Shown here: positions 56,624 to 64,000 of the stretch, one piece after another
Position numbering within the stretch: the stretch's first letter is position 1
Layout: every line of letters starts with the position of its first letter
Assembly (NCBI RefSeq): GCF_900095735.1
Contig: NZ_FNLO01000002.1
Location: forward strand, 447,626-511,625
From: Chitinasiproducens palmae
GTDB lineage: Bacteria > Pseudomonadota > Gammaproteobacteria > Burkholderiales > Burkholderiaceae
Length of the DNA: 64,000 bases
Direction: 5' to 3'
The notes under the pieces: generated by a model
What the model saw: the letters and a program-made list of their open reading frames with translations, nothing else
What the model was told of the DNA's origin: nothing
Databases searched by the model: none
Made by a program: the position numbers and the translations under genes

Positions 56624-58134
56624 CAGCGAATGACCTTGCGCCAGTCTTCGTCGAAATAGCGCACCAGCGACTGTTCGTTCAGACGGTTGGCCGGCATCGA
56701 CAAGGGCTGCATGTCCGCCGGAAAGTGGAACAGCTCGGCCATCGTGGCAGGGTCCAGATAGCGCGTCGGCACCCTCACCGCGCGCGGCACCGTGTAGTCG
56801 CTCCGCTTGCCCGCCAGCACGAAGCCCCAGTCGCCGAACGACGGAACGTAGCAGTGATACGGCCAGGTATGGAAGCCGGCTTCCCGCAACGTGGCAGCGA
56901 TGCTCCAGAACGAGCGCGGCGCGAAGTATGGCGAAGTCGACTGCACCACCATATAGCCCTGCTCGGCGAGATGGCGCGCCATCAGGCGATACACCGGCAC
57001 GGAATACAGGCGGCCCAGGCCAAAGTTGGTCGGATCGGGGAAGTCGACGACGATGAAGTCGAACATGTCCGTGTTTTCTTCCAGCCAGCGCCCCGCGTCG
57101 GCGTTGATCACGCGCACCCGTGGGTCCGTCAGCGACCCCTTGTTCAACGCAAGCAATGGCTGCGATGTCGAGAACAGCCGCGTCATGGCCGGGTCGAGGT
57201 CGACGAGCGTGACATGCGCCACGTTCGGATGCTTCAGGATCTCGCGCACCGCCAACCCGTCGCCGCCGCCCAGGACCAGGACGTTGCGCGCCCACGGCAG
57301 GGCAGCGAGGCCCGGGTGCACCAGCGCCTCGTGATACCGATGCTCATCACGCGAGGAGAACTGCAGATTGCCGTTGATGTGCAGTCGCAGATCGTCGTGC
57401 CATCGCGTCACCGCCAGGCGCTGATAGGGCGTGGTCTCGGCATGAATGATTTCGTCGCCATACAGCCCCTTTTCGGCCCAACTGGTCAACTGGTTCGAGA
57501 ACACGAAGCCTGTGCCCAGCAAGCCCAACACAAGCGCGGCGCGCAGCGCCTGCTCCCTGGGCCGCCGCAGGTCGGCGCGAAACAGATGCGTCACCCACAA
57601 GGCCACGCACGCGTTCAGCATGCCAAACAGGAAACTGGTGCGCAGCAGCCCGAGGCGCGGGGCCAACAGCAGCGGAAAGACCAACGACACCGCCAGCGCG
57701 CCAAGATAGTCGAAGGCCAGCACACGGCTGACGAGTTCACGAAACTCAGTGCGCTGGCGATTGAAGATGCGCATGACGAGCGGAATTTCCATCCCGACCA
57801 TCATGCCGATCGCGAAGATGGTGACGTACAGCGAACTGCGAAACGGCACTGCCAGCCACGCGAAGGCCACGAACAGGATCGCGGCCGACATGCCGCCCAG
57901 CAGCCCTACCAGCAGCTCCACGTCGACGAAACGGTCCAGTACGTCTTCGTCGCGTACGAAGCGCGACAGCCACGAGCCCACGCCCATCGCGAACAGGTAG
58001 CAGCCGATGACGGTCGAGAACTGCAATACCGAGTCGCCCAGCAAATAGCTGGACAGGGCGCTGCCGATCAACTCGTAACCCAGGCCACACGAGGCGACGA
58101 TCAATACCGACAGTATCAGCGCGCGTTCGCGCAT
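56623..58134 (-). CDS. polyamine aminopropyltransferase (spermidine synthase-like) with N-terminal membrane domain
   Basis: A 503-residue fusion. Residues 1-215 hold about seven membrane helices (LILSVLIVASCGLGYELIGSALSSYLLG, AGMMVGMEIPLVMRIFNRQ, LAFDYLGALAVSLVFPLLLAPRLGL). The C-terminal half is the SpeE methyltransferase fold: ETTPYQRLAVTRWHDDLRLHINGNLQFSSRDEHRYHEALVHP, VLVLGGGDGLAVREIL, VTLVDLDPAMTRLF, and VVDFPDPTNFGLGRLYS with the active-site Asp. It should transfer aminopropyl groups from decarboxylated AdoMet at the membrane, supplied by the SpeD encoded at 61306. First gene of the - strand half of the cluster. Confidence 0.92.
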   Translation of the reverse strand: MRERALILSVLIVASCGLGYELIGSALSSYLLGDSVLQFSTVIGCYLFAMGVGSWLSRFVRDEDVLDRFVDVELLVGLLGGMSAAILFVAFAWLAVPFRSSLYVTIFAIGMMVGMEIPLVMRIFNRQRTEFRELVSRVLAFDYLGALAVSLVFPLLLAPRLGLLRTSFLFGMLNACVALWVTHLFRADLRRPREQALRAALVLGLLGTGFVFSNQLTSWAEKGLYGDEIIHAETTPYQRLAVTRWHDDLRLHINGNLQFSSRDEHRYHEALVHPGLAALPWARNVLVLGGGDGLAVREILKHPNVAHVTLVDLDPAMTRLFSTSQPLLALNKGSLTDPRVRVINADAGRWLEENTDMFDFIVVDFPDPTNFGLGRLYSVPVYRLMARHLAEQGYMVVQSTSPYFAPRSFWSIAATLREAGFHTWPYHCYVPSFGDWGFVLAGKRSDYTVPRAVRVPTRYLDPATMAELFHFPADMQPLSMPANRLNEQSLVRYFDEDWRKVIR

Positions 58135-58220
58135 GGAATCTTCCCGGGGAAATGAAACGGTGGCAGTATATCGGACGCTCGTGCTTATACTGTCGACTTC
58201 GCGTGCCCCATGGAAGCCTC
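58135..58220. promoter_or_regulatory. divergent promoter region of the polyamine/membrane cluster
   Basis: Only 86 bases separate the two operons. TATACT occurs on + at 58186-58191 and on - at 58170-58165, suitable as back-to-back -10 boxes; matching -35 boxes are weak, so activation or a different sigma factor is possible. Confidence 0.45.
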
Positions 58221-58607
58221 ATGCAGCAAGCCTACGCTTACCTGATCTACCTGGTCTCGGCCCTCGCATTGCTGGGCATTTTCGCGCTCGTGTACGCACG
58301 CATCACGCGCTTCGACGAAATGACTTTGATCCGTGAAGGCAACAGCGCAGCCGCCCTGTCGTGCTGTGGCGCGCTGGTCGGCTTCAGCCTCACGCTGTTC
58401 TCCAGCATCGCCTCGCATGCCACCTGGCAGATGTTCATCGTGTGGGCGCTCGGCGCGATGGTCACCCAGGTACTGGTCTACGTGGTGATATCGCGCGTCA
58501 TCCGCGGCATGAACGAGGCCATTCACGACAACAACGTCGCGATGGGTGGGCTGATGGGCGGCATCGCGCTGGCGGTCGGCATCGTCAATGCGGCCTGCCT
58601 GACCTGA
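58221..58607 (+). CDS. DUF350 integral membrane protein
   Basis: A 128-residue protein with four predicted membrane helices: YLIYLVSALALLGIFALVY, SAAALSCCGALVGFSLTLFSSI, WQMFIVWALGAMVTQVLVYVVISRV and MGGLMGGIALAVGIVNAACLT. The EGNSAAALSCCGALVGF stretch and the NNVAMGGLMGG stretch are typical of DUF350 (YjfL-like) proteins, whose role is unknown. The ATG at 58221 is chosen from the family N-terminus; the frame is open from 58152. First gene of the + strand half. Confidence 0.88.
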   Translation: MQQAYAYLIYLVSALALLGIFALVYARITRFDEMTLIREGNSAAALSCCGALVGFSLTLFSSIASHATWQMFIVWALGAMVTQVLVYVVISRVIRGMNEAIHDNNVAMGGLMGGIALAVGIVNAACLT

Positions 58608-58636
58608 CCAGAACACGAGACCGAACAGGAACCACC

Positions 58637-59644
58637 ATGAGCCTGGGATCCTTCATCCGCAAGCAGTTCATCGACGTTCTCCAGTGGAACGAAGAGACCG
58701 ACGGCGTGCTCGCCTGGCGTCATCCGATGGACGGCTTCGAGATCCAGTACGGCGCCAGTCTGACCGTGCGCGAATCGCAGATGGCGGTGTTCATCAACGA
58801 AGGCAAGGTCGCCGACGTGTTCGGGCCCGGCATGTACAAGCTCACCACGCAGACGCTGCCGGTCCTCACCTACCTGAAGAATTGGGACAAGCTGTTCGAG
58901 TCGCCGTTCAAGTCGGATGTGGTGTTTTTCAGCACGCGGCTGCAACTGGGCCGCCGTTGGGGCACGGCTCAGCCGGTCACCGTGCGCGACAGCGAGTTCG
59001 GCATGGTGCGGCTGCGCGGCTATGGCATCTATTCGTACCGCATCGCAGACCCGGCGCTGTTCTATCGCGAGGTCAGCGGCACGCGCGCCACCTATACGGT
59101 CGACGAACTCGAAGAACAGCTGCGCAACATGGTGGTGGCGTCGATCAGCACCACGCTGGGTGGTTCGCAAGTGCCGTTTCTGGACATGGCGGCCAACCAG
59201 GGGCTGATGTCCCAGAACATCGCGCAGGCCCTCAAGCCGGTCTTCACCCGCTACGGTGTCGAGCTCGACAACTTCACGGTCGAGAACGTCTCGCTGCCGG
59301 AAGAACTGCAGAAGACGCTGGATACCCGCATCTCGATGGGTATCGTTGGCGACATGGGCAAGTACACGCAATATCAGACGGCGTCGTCGATCCCCATTGC
59401 CGCGGCCAATGAAGGCGGCATCGCCGGCGTCGGTGCGGGTCTCGCGGCAGGCGCCGCGCTCGGCCAAACCATGGCGAGCGGTCTGGCCGGCGCGGCCCCG
59501 GGCGCGGCGGCACCGTCGGCGGCCGCCGGCGACCCGAGCCAGCGGTTGATGCAACTTAAGAGCCTGCTGGACCAGAGCCTGATCACGCAGCAGGATTACG
59601 ACGCGGCCAAGGCGGCAGTGCTCAAGCAGCTCACGGGCGGCTGA
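58637..59644 (+). CDS. SPFH-domain protein with C-terminal SHOCT-like segment
   Basis: A 335-residue protein. Residues 1-240 form an SPFH/virion-core-like domain (FIRKQFIDVLQWNEETDGVLAWRHP, LTVRESQMAVFINEGKVADVFGPGMYKL, FGMVRLRGYGIYSYRIADPALFYREVSG). A Gly/Ala-rich linker follows (about 255-295), then a short SHOCT-like end, RLMQLKSLLDQSLITQQDYDAAKAAVL. There is no N-terminal membrane helix, so it probably lies on the cytoplasmic face of the membrane in large assemblies. It is 29 bases from the DUF350 gene and 10 from the DUF4178 gene. Confidence 0.88.
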   Translation: MSLGSFIRKQFIDVLQWNEETDGVLAWRHPMDGFEIQYGASLTVRESQMAVFINEGKVADVFGPGMYKLTTQTLPVLTYLKNWDKLFESPFKSDVVFFSTRLQLGRRWGTAQPVTVRDSEFGMVRLRGYGIYSYRIADPALFYREVSGTRATYTVDELEEQLRNMVVASISTTLGGSQVPFLDMAANQGLMSQNIAQALKPVFTRYGVELDNFTVENVSLPEELQKTLDTRISMGIVGDMGKYTQYQTASSIPIAAANEGGIAGVGAGLAAGAALGQTMASGLAGAAPGAAAPSAAAGDPSQRLMQLKSLLDQSLITQQDYDAAKAAVLKQLTGG

Positions 59645-59654
59645 CACGACGCCC

Positions 59655-61160
59655 ATGCAGCAGATCCTGTGTCCCCAGTGCGGCGCGCCAGTCAAGTTCC
59701 AGTCGGCTGCCTCGGTGATGGCGGTGTGCGGCGCATGCCGCAGCACCCTGCTGAAGGACGCCGACGCCGTGCGCCGCATCGGCACCATGTCCGAGGTGCT
59801 GGAAGACTACTCGCCAATCCAGATCGGCACCACCGGCCGATTCGAGGGCAAGCGCTTCGACGTCGTCGGCCGCCTGCAACTGCGCTATGACGACGGTTTC
59901 TGGAACGAATGGTACCTGTGGTTCGACGATGGCCAGGGTGGCTGGCTCTCCGATGCGTCCGGCCAGTACGCCGTTACACGAGCATGCGACGCCACGAAGA
60001 TCAGCTCGCGCCTACCGACCTTCGGCGACATCCAGCCCGGTCAGACGCTCAGCCTGCGGGGCCGCCTCTTCGCCGCGGCCGACGTGCGCACCTGCCGCAG
60101 CACCGGCGGGCAAGGAGAATTGCCGTTCGCCGTTGGCGAAGCGGGCTGGGAGGCCCGCGTCGCGGATTACCGCGCCGCCGACCAATTCCTCACGCTGGAC
60201 TATTCCGACGGCGATACACCCGCCGTCTATCTCGGCAAAGCCATCGGGTTGGATGCCCTGCAGCGTGGCTCGCTGCGCCCCGCGCACCTGATCGAAGAGA
60301 CAGCCGGGGTGTTCCAAGGGCGGATCCAGGCGCTCGACTGTCCGAACTGCGGCGCGCCCATTTCCTTTGCGGCGGCCCTGGCGACGCAGGTGAACTGCCC
60401 GTCATGCCAGGCCGTCGTGGACTGCAGCGGCGACACCGCCATAGTCATCGCGAAGCAGCGCAAGGTGGCGGCCTTCAAGACCACGCTGGCGCTGGGTGAG
60501 AAAGCCGTGATCGACGGCGTTGCCTACACGCTGATCGGCCTGATGCGCTGCACGGACTCCGATCCCGAAAAACCCTATGTTTGGATCGAATATCTTCTGC
60601 ACAGTCCGCAGGCGGGATTTCTCTGGCTGGTCGAGACCGACGACGGGTGGAGCCGCGCGCGCGTGTGCGATCGCTGGCCGCTGCTTCCGAAAACGGGCAA
60701 CACCGTGCTGCTGAACGACCGGCGGTACACCAGGAAAGAGGAATACACGTCGACCGTACAGGTCGCGCTCGGCGCCTTCAACTGGCGCGTGCGCCAAGGC
60801 TACACGAGCCGGGTAACCGACTACGCCGCGGGTAACGGCAAGGCCCCGAACATGCTCACGCGCGAGCAGACCGACAGCGAACTCGGCTGGTCAGCGTCGG
60901 ACGACATCCAACCGGCGCAGCTGGCCGAATGGTTCAAGCGCCCGGAATTGGCGAAGGCAGGCCGCAAGACCCGCGCGACCCGCGTGACGAGCGGCAACAG
61001 CAACCTGACCGGTCCGGCGTGGATCGCCTCGTTGGCGCTGCTGTTCATGAATAGCGGCAACCTTTTTGGGAGCGGGTTCATCCGCGTGCTGCTGGGGCTG
61101 TTCTTCATCTGGATGCCCCTGGTTGCGCTCAGACTGCTGTGGAAGGGCTCGAAACCATGA
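59655..61160 (+). CDS. DUF4178 protein with two zinc ribbons and C-terminal membrane anchor
   Basis: A 501-residue protein with a repeated plan. Each half starts with a zinc-ribbon: CPQCGAPVKF with CGACRS (Cys 6, 9, 25, 28), and CPNCGAPISF with CPSCQAV (near 229-252). Each is followed by a beta-rich DUF4178 unit (GTTGRFEGKRFDVVGRLQL..., GEKAVIDGVAYTLIGLMRC...) containing WNEWYLWFDDGQGGWLSD and WIEYLLHSPQAGFLWLVE. The C-terminus has two membrane helices (AWIASLALLFMNSGNLFGSG, VLLGLFFIWMPLVALRLLW). Function is unknown. Its stop overlaps the next ATG (ATGA). Confidence 0.88.
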   Translation: MQQILCPQCGAPVKFQSAASVMAVCGACRSTLLKDADAVRRIGTMSEVLEDYSPIQIGTTGRFEGKRFDVVGRLQLRYDDGFWNEWYLWFDDGQGGWLSDASGQYAVTRACDATKISSRLPTFGDIQPGQTLSLRGRLFAAADVRTCRSTGGQGELPFAVGEAGWEARVADYRAADQFLTLDYSDGDTPAVYLGKAIGLDALQRGSLRPAHLIEETAGVFQGRIQALDCPNCGAPISFAAALATQVNCPSCQAVVDCSGDTAIVIAKQRKVAAFKTTLALGEKAVIDGVAYTLIGLMRCTDSDPEKPYVWIEYLLHSPQAGFLWLVETDDGWSRARVCDRWPLLPKTGNTVLLNDRRYTRKEEYTSTVQVALGAFNWRVRQGYTSRVTDYAAGNGKAPNMLTREQTDSELGWSASDDIQPAQLAEWFKRPELAKAGRKTRATRVTSGNSNLTGPAWIASLALLFMNSGNLFGSGFIRVLLGLFFIWMPLVALRLLWKGSKP

Positions 61161-61309
61161 TCGGCCGGATTCTGTACATCATCTATCTGGTCATCATCGT
61201 CAGCGCCGTCACGAAGACCGAACTCTCCAGCACCCGGTCCGGCGGCTCCGGCTGGGGCGGCTCGACTTCCGGTCGATCGGGCTGGTCCTCGAGCGGCTCG
61301 CACAAATGA
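61157..61309 (+). CDS. small membrane protein with Gly/Ser/Trp-rich tail
   Basis: A 50-residue protein: one membrane helix (ILYIIYLVIIVSAVT) and a tail of Gly, Ser and Trp (SGGSGWGGSTSGRSGWSSS). Its ATG overlaps the DUF4178 stop and its stop overlaps the speD ATG, both as ATGA, which strongly supports that it is a real coupled gene. I know no function; the tail resembles the Gly/Ser-rich ends seen beside other DUF4178 genes, but I cannot confirm that here. Confidence 0.82.
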   Translation: MIGRILYIIYLVIIVSAVTKTELSSTRSGGSGWGGSTSGRSGWSSSGSHK

Positions 61310-61683
61310 GCACGTACCAATCAGTGGCGTCGGGCCGTCACCTGTTGGCCGACCTGCATGGCATCGACGCCGTGACGCTGCGGGATGCCACTGGCATCGA
61401 AGCCCTGCTCGTCGCAGCCGCGCGAGCCGCCGGCGCGCGGGTACTCAGCGCGCATTTCCACCATTTTGGCGGCCAGGCCGGCGTAACCGGCGTCGTCGTG
61501 CTGGGCGAGTCGCACCTCAGCATTCACACCTGGCCCGAGCACGGCTTCGCGGCGCTGGACATCTTCATGTGCGGCACCGCTCAACCGGAACGGGCGCTGG
61601 ATCATGTGACGGCAGCCTTCGCGCCGGCGCACGTGGCACTGACGACGGTCGCACGGGGCGCACCGCTGCCGTCGCTCGCCTGA
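61306..61683 (+). CDS. speD: S-adenosylmethionine decarboxylase proenzyme (short class 1B form)
   Basis: A 125-residue proenzyme: GRHLLADLHGIDAVTLRDA, LSAHFHHFGGQAGVTGVVVLGESHLSIHTWPEHGFAALDIFMCG. Self-cleavage before Ser69 in GESHLS would give the pyruvoyl group; His74 and Cys89 match the processing and proton-donor residues of the short archaeal/Thermotoga-like form. It makes decarboxylated AdoMet for aminopropyl transfer. The start overlaps the stop of the 50-residue gene. With the divergent membrane aminopropyltransferase it completes a dedicated polyamine branch. Confidence 0.94.
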   Translation: MSTYQSVASGRHLLADLHGIDAVTLRDATGIEALLVAAARAAGARVLSAHFHHFGGQAGVTGVVVLGESHLSIHTWPEHGFAALDIFMCGTAQPERALDHVTAAFAPAHVALTTVARGAPLPSLA

Positions 61684-62109
61684 CGCCAATTCGACCCTGG
61701 GTTCGTTGCCGCGCTGTCCGGCACGGCGCGAGCGATCGGCACCGACCCGCTGCGACGCGGACGCGTTCAACTCGCTTCCCTCACGGCCAGGCGCGGCCTT
61801 GCCGCCGTGCTGCAAATGCCCTCAGGGGCCAGACGTGGGAAGCGTGCAACGACCGCCGTCGACGACGGCGGTCGTCTGCCGCGTGGACCAAGCCCCTCTC
61901 CACGGCAATCTCAGCGTGACTGTCGAACCGCAGCCCATGTTGCGGCATCGACTTCATGCCCCTGAGCGGTACGCCACGTCATGCAGCGAGGGACATCGGC
62001 CGTCGCCGCTTCCGCACGTTCACGTCGAAGGCGGCCGGCCGACGCGAACAGGGCGCGGACAGGATGCAAAAACGATGCGAACGATCCAAACACCCAGTGC
62101 GGCCGCCTC
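61684..62109. other. intergenic, no supported gene
   Basis: This stretch follows speD. It contains the strong stem-loop at 61849-61875 and no gene that I can support. Confidence 0.45.
61849..61875 (+). terminator. strong stem-loop downstream of speD
   Basis: ACGACCGCCGTC and GACGGCGGTCGT form a perfect 12-bp stem around a three-base loop, 165 bases after the speD stop. No T run follows, so it may be a terminator of the cluster or simply an inverted repeat. Confidence 0.45.
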
Positions 62110-62545
62110 TCAGGCATCGCGCGACGCGGGCGCCCGCTCGGGCCGTGTTTGCACACGATGTCGACCCGCACGCTCCGCAAAGGCGCTCACCTGCTCGCGC
62201 GTCATCAGACGTTCCTTGTCGCCTGAGAAAGACGCAAAGATGGCCGCATGCGCGGCAAACGAACTTGAGCCGTCACGTGTGCGGTAGGTCCGTGCCCACT
62301 GCAGCAGCGCCGCACTGCGCGCATCGGCTTGGGCGATCGCTTGGCCACGCTGTTCCGTACCAAGCGCGATGCCTTTCGTAGCGATGGCCTCGACGTTCGG
62401 AACGCCCACGAAGCCGAACACGGTACGAAGATAACTTTCCGCGTGTTGCCGATGCTCAATCGGCGAGCCCGCGCCGTAGACGCCGCCACGAGCGATGGTC
62501 AGGATGATTCGCCTGTCGCGAAGAAGAACTTCCGGCGCGCTATTT
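62110..62545 (-). pseudogene. azoR: truncated FMN-dependent NADH-azoreductase remnant
   Basis: From about 62520 to 62296 on the - strand the frame reads RDRRIILTIARGGVYGAGSP, HAESYLRTVFGFVGVPNVE and KGIALGTEQRGQAIAQADA, which is the C-terminal part of AzoR (the ARGG-Y loop and the ESYLRTVFGFVG helix). In the same frame a stop lies just upstream near 62560, and no N-terminal flavodoxin part is seen, so the first half is lost. The reading frame then runs on to 62110 with sequence I cannot place. It points away from the TetR gene, as a regulated target would. Confidence 0.7.
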
Positions 62546-62740
62546 GATTCGTGCCGGAAGTCCTACCGGCGATCACCACCCGGGGAATTAAAAGACTGTG
62601 GAAGCCTACACCGATGACTGCCGCGGCATGCTCAGTCAATGGCTCGACACCTCTTCGCGGTCGAGGCGGCGGCGGGCTGTCATGCCCAGCGCACGTTTTA
62701 CTGCCCTTTTCAAAAGGCAGAGAGTCAGCCTTCGCGCCAC

Positions 62741-62798
62741 CGTCCATTGAATGATGGCCATCATACCTTATGATATGATGGCCATCATTCAATGGACG
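62741..62798. promoter_or_regulatory. 25-bp perfect inverted repeat with two ATGATGGCCATCAT sites
   Basis: Arms 62741-62765 and 62774-62798 are exact reverse complements around an eight-base loop. Each arm contains the 14-bp palindrome ATGATGGCCATCAT (62751-62764 and 62775-62788), giving two operator-like sites 24 bp apart. It lies about 100 bases before the TetR gene, between it and the azoR remnant, so a TetR operator is the simplest reading. Confidence 0.7.
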
Positions 62799-62894
62799 GG
62801 CGATGTGATTCGCTGCGCGTCCGCATGCCACGCGGATCGGTTCCGCAGCGCCCAACGATTCCACACTTTCTATAAGCGAGTTCGAGATGCAGCC

Positions 62895-63482
62895 GTGAGA
62901 TACGACGCCAATCATAAGCAGGCCACGCGTGACCGTATGCTGCAGGCCGCCGCACAGCAGATACGTGAACGGGGACCCCATGGAATAGCACTGGCCAGTG
63001 TCATGCGCGATGCGGGCCTGACACATGGCGGCTTCTACGCCCACTTCGGTTCCAAGGACGCATTCGTCCTGGCGGCGGTGGAGCAGATGTTCGACGATAG
63101 TCCTGTCGACATCCTGCGCGGTGCCCAGGACCAGTGCGCGGAAGACACGCTCAATGCCTTCATCGACTTCTATCTTTCGCCCGACCATCGCGACATGCGC
63201 ACGGCAAGCTGTCCGCTGCCCTTCCTTACTGGCGACAGTCCACGTCTCGGTGACGATATACGTAAGCGCCTCTCTCAAGGCATCGAAGGGATGGTTCGGC
63301 TCGTTCGGGGCCATCTGGAAAGACTCGGGCGGCACGACCCGGAAAGCGACGCAAATACGGCCCTCGCGCAAATGATCGGGGCAGTGATCCTCGCACGAAC
63401 CCTTCAGAGCCGGAAGCATTCCGATGCGCTCCTGAAGCAAACCCGCGCCGCCGTTCGCCGGCAGTTTGGACTGGAAGCGTGA
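62895..63482 (+). CDS. TetR-family transcriptional regulator
   Basis: A 195-residue regulator starting RYDANHKQATRDRMLQAAAQQI after the GTG, with helix-turn-helix IALASVMRDAGLTHGGFYAHFGSKDAFVLAAVEQMF and a C-terminal ligand domain (TLNAFIDFYLSPDHRDMRTASCPLPFLTGD, AQMIGAVILARTL). The LTHGGFYAHF-SKD motif belongs to the TetR group often next to oxidoreductases or quinone/azo reductases. The GTG at 62895 matches the family start; the open frame before it runs through the inverted repeat and is not protein-like. It probably regulates itself and the lost azoR gene. Confidence 0.9.
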   Translation: MRYDANHKQATRDRMLQAAAQQIRERGPHGIALASVMRDAGLTHGGFYAHFGSKDAFVLAAVEQMFDDSPVDILRGAQDQCAEDTLNAFIDFYLSPDHRDMRTASCPLPFLTGDSPRLGDDIRKRLSQGIEGMVRLVRGHLERLGRHDPESDANTALAQMIGAVILARTLQSRKHSDALLKQTRAAVRRQFGLEA

Positions 63483-63902
63483 GCGGGACCTTGTTCGATG
63501 CGTCGCTACAGCGTTTCGCCGCTGCCGGAAACGTCGCGCAGTTGTGATGTCTGCCCGACGGCGACTCGATGGCGCATGCGACAAATGATTCCCGTCGGTG
63601 CCGGCCTTGCACCGGTGGATCCCGCATGCCCGTCAATCTTCGTTTTCTACTCTTTACGCACTGCTAATCTCATTTCGTCGTTCAAAGTGCTTCGCGATGA
63701 GACCTTGCTCCGCGCCATTGCAGGAACAAGGCGGCTCTTGCAGGCGGACATCGGATGATCCCGCGCGACGCCGCCATCACTGCCGCATTCGGTCGCTGCA
63801 TCGGCGTGATTCGTTTGGATTTGGCAAGACGCCCCGTCATCGACGTGTTCGCTTGAAAACAACGTTGGTCCCTTTCATCGTCAACAGTCAGTCTGGCTCA
63901 AC
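63483..63902. other. intergenic, no supported gene
   Basis: This stretch lies between the TetR gene and the ketosynthase start. A short + frame ending FKVLRDETLLRAIAGTRRLL is not recognised. The A+T content is higher here than in the genes around it. Confidence 0.45.
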
Positions 63903-64000
63903 ATGCATATTCCTGATCGCTTGCGCATCGTGGTCACCGGTACCGGAATCGTTTCTCCTCTTGGCTGCGGCGTGGGCCCGACCTGGCGTCGCTTGCTGGC
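63903..64000 (+). CDS. beta-ketoacyl-ACP synthase II-like protein (3' end outside window)
   Basis: The frame MHIPDRLRIVVTGTGIVSPL then GCGVGPTWRRLLA is the N-terminus of a FabF-type condensing enzyme (VVTGxGxVSPLG). Only 32 residues are in the window. Catalytic residues are beyond the edge, so the role (fatty acid or specialised synthesis) is open. Confidence 0.8.
   Translation, partial: MHIPDRLRIVVTGTGIVSPLGCGVGPTWRRLL

Noticed and set aside
56725-58155. Open + strand frame opposite the spermidine-synthase-like gene
   Set aside because: Gln/His/Arg-rich antisense shadow of a clear membrane enzyme.
62499-63584. Open - strand frame opposite the TetR gene
   Set aside because: Shadow of the TetR gene that also crosses the inverted repeat; no domain.

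Overview
The window looks like part of a secondary replicon or catabolic island of a high-GC beta-proteobacterium of the Burkholderia/Paraburkholderia type. This is inferred from the dense G+C-rich coding, the protein families and the gene style, not from a marker gene: I see no rRNA, tRNA, ribosomal or replication gene. It is packed with catabolic operons, transporters and ten transcription regulators (five LysR, plus IclR, LacI, AraC, Lrp/AsnC and TetR). It also carries decayed genes and one decayed insertion sequence.

Layout. (1) 1-9.3 kb: the 5' part of a carboxymuconolactone-decarboxylase-like gene, an IclR regulator, then a CoA-ester pathway: HTD2/MaoC-type hydratase, acyl-CoA dehydrogenase and class III CoA-transferase on +; a LysR, a CitE-like lyase and EtfA/EtfB on -. 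Together these can activate, oxidise, hydrate and cleave a branched C4/C5 dicarboxylate. (2) 9.9-21.6 kb, all on -: FMN hydroxyacid dehydrogenase, 3-hydroxyisobutyrate-dehydrogenase-like protein, semialdehyde dehydrogenase, alpha/beta hydrolase, two SMP-30 lactonases, an MHS transporter, a complete TRAP transporter and a muconolactone-isomerase-like protein. This fits uptake and breakdown of a lactone or hydroxyacid. (3) 21.6-23.7 kb: a gene-poor stretch with an IS3-family relic. (4) 23.7-33.8 kb: a sugar-acid operon (enolase-superfamily dehydratase, two ACS-type MFS carriers, D-2-hydroxyacid dehydrogenase, LDH2-type dehydrogenase, DapA-family lyase, 2-oxoglutarate-semialdehyde dehydrogenase) with a promoter carrying twin LacI-type operators and a LacI repressor gene next to it. 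(5) 34.3-39.2 kb: MFS carrier, LysR, TauD-type dioxygenase and a PEP-mutase/isocitrate-lyase-family lyase. (6) 39.5-48 kb: LysR, epoxide-hydrolase-like enzyme, a ten-copy heptamer repeat, a broken EamA permease, an MFS efflux/AraC pair, and an AtaL-like/NmrA operon with a divergent LysR. (7) 48.1-50.3 kb: an Lrp/AsnC regulator divergent from tryptophanase. (8) 50.6-54.7 kb: MFS, SDR and FAH hydrolase, with a divergent LysR. (9) 55.0-61.7 kb: a divergent polyamine/membrane gene set: a FAD amine-oxidase-like protein and a membrane spermidine-synthase-like protein on -; DUF350, an SPFH protein, DUF4178, a 50-residue membrane peptide and SpeD on +. (10) 62.1-64 kb: an AzoR remnant, a very large perfect inverted repeat, a TetR regulator, and the start of a FabF-like ketosynthase at the right edge.

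The least explained set is region 9, where AdoMet decarboxylase and an aminopropyltransferase-like enzyme are coupled to SPFH, DUF350 and DUF4178 membrane proteins. The best-defined regulatory element is the twin operator of region 4.
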